Source of the DNA: JBBQUN01 sp038212405
Lineage (GTDB): Bacteria; Actinomycetota; Acidimicrobiia; Acidimicrobiales; SZUA-35
Assembly (NCBI GenBank): GCA_038212405.1
Contig: JBBQUN010000266.1
Location: 1 to 6,431 of the forward strand
Reading direction: 5' to 3'
Length of the DNA: 6,431 bases
The translations under genes were made by a program, and so were the position numbers. The notes beneath the pieces are model-generated. The model saw nothing but the letters and a program-made list of their open reading frames with translations, made no database searches and had not been told where the DNA came from. Position 1 is the stretch's first letter, and each line of letters starts with the position of its first letter. This document shows, one piece after another, positions 5,671 to 6,431 of the stretch.

Positions 5671-6431
5671 ATGCCGTATCCCCTTCCCAAAGACACTCGG
5701 GGCATTCTCGATCCGGTCGCCATGATGCGCCACGTCGACTTCACCAGATCGCCGGCCGGCGACGCACTTGACGGGCTGGTCGAGTGGTTCTGGTCGGTCT
5801 CGTGGGATCTTCCCGAGTCCTTTGCTTTCGACCAGCAGGTGCTGAATCATCCGGCAGGCAACATCAGTGTCGGCACCCTCGACGACACCGGCATCCCACT
5901 CGATCCTGCGCAAGGTCGGGTGTACGGCGTCATGACCGGGCTGAGCCACCGGCACCTCACCGGCGCAGGGTGGACGGTTGCTGCCCGCGCGACAGTCGGC
6001 GGGATTGGGGTGTTGATCAACGCACCGGCGAAGACGGCGACGAACACCCAGTTCAGCTTCGACACAGCATTTCCTGAAATGGACAGGAGCCGAGTGGTCC
6101 CCGTTGTCGCCGCCGAAGAGACCGCCGAGCAACGGGTTGCTCGACTCCGCGACGCGCTGAGCGATCTGGCGGCTCGGCGGGATCCTGCTCTGATCGCCGA
6201 GGCTCGAGAAGTGGCGGCAGTCGCGGCGATTGCCGAACACGACCGCTCGGTTCGCCGCGTTGAAGAACTGGCAAGAGCAGCCGGGGTCAGCGTTCGCACC
6301 CTCCAGCGCCTGTTCGACCATCATGTCGGGGTCAGTCCGTCATGGCTGATTCGACGTTGGCGGATCATCGAAGCGGCCGAGTCAGCTCGTGAAGCATTCG
6401 ATCTCGACCACGAGTGGCGAGGCTGGGCCAC
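5671..6431 (+). CDS. AraC-family transcriptional regulator with DUF6597-like sensor domain; C-terminus off window
   Basis: A DNA-binding regulator; 253 residues are visible and the frame is open to the window edge. Residues about 15-135 resemble the DUF6597 domain found before AraC helix-turn-helix units: EWFWSVSWDLP (38-48), then QQVLNHPAGNISVG (55-68) and GRVYGVMTGLSHRHLTGAGW (82-101). The first helix-turn-helix is at about 195-230 (RRVEELARAAGVSVRTLQRLF, continuing VGVSPSWLIRRWRI), a good AraC match. The second begins around DLDHEWRGWA (244-253) and is cut off; perhaps 20-45 residues are missing by family comparison. The frame is open upstream, but the ATG at 5671 fits the domain start and the -10 box. 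It diverges from the TIGR03086 gene, so that gene is a natural candidate target. The effector is unknown. Confidence 0.88.
   Translation, partial: MPYPLPKDTRGILDPVAMMRHVDFTRSPAGDALDGLVEWFWSVSWDLPESFAFDQQVLNHPAGNISVGTLDDTGIPLDPAQGRVYGVMTGLSHRHLTGAGWTVAARATVGGIGVLINAPAKTATNTQFSFDTAFPEMDRSRVVPVVAAEETAEQRVARLRDALSDLAARRDPALIAEAREVAAVAAIAEHDRSVRRVEELARAAGVSVRTLQRLFDHHVGVSPSWLIRRWRIIEAAESAREAFDLDHEWRGWA

Overview
The window is GC-rich, densely coded bacterial DNA. The signs point to an Actinomycetota chromosome: strong G/C bias at third codon positions, GTG starts, four genes with a TAnnnT -10 box placed for leaderless transcription, and a gene of the mycothiol-maleylpyruvate-isomerase-like (TIGR03086) family that is typical of actinobacteria. 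A deep actinobacterial lineage such as Acidimicrobiia is a guess; no rRNA or marker gene is present to settle it.

Layout. (1) 1-1347, minus strand: a major facilitator superfamily drug/proton antiporter of the EmrB/QacA (DHA2) type, cut off at its C-terminus by the window edge. (2) 1348-1635: a 288-bp divergent intergenic region, the most structured non-coding part of the window. It holds three GTTCAG hexamers at exact 20-bp steps, a 19-bp near-perfect palindrome, a possible leader hairpin, and a 29-codon leader ORF whose TGA overlaps the next gene's GTG start. (3) 1636-4098, plus strand: an 820-residue membrane protein with about seven N-terminal membrane segments, a GAF-like region, GGDEF and EAL, i.e. 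a cyclic-di-GMP synthesis/degradation protein with both active sites intact. (4) 4127-4882, plus strand: a small alpha/beta hydrolase. (5) 4890-5551, minus strand: a TIGR03086/DinB-like gene split by a one-base frameshift in a homopolymer. Its stop and the hydrolase stop face each other 7 bp apart, inside the two arms of one inverted repeat. (6) 5671-6431, plus strand: an AraC-family regulator with a DUF6597-like sensor domain, cut off by the window edge inside its second helix-turn-helix.

The genes do not form one operon. The regulator and the TIGR03086 gene are divergent over 119 bp, the usual arrangement for a regulator and a target. The hydrolase follows the cyclic-di-GMP gene by 28 bp but appears to have its own promoter. 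I see no mobile element, CRISPR array, tRNA or rRNA.

No clearly new system is visible. The best leads are the consistent leaderless promoters on four of five main genes, the leader region of the cyclic-di-GMP gene, the frameshifted TIGR03086 gene, and the shared stop-codon hairpin between the convergent genes.
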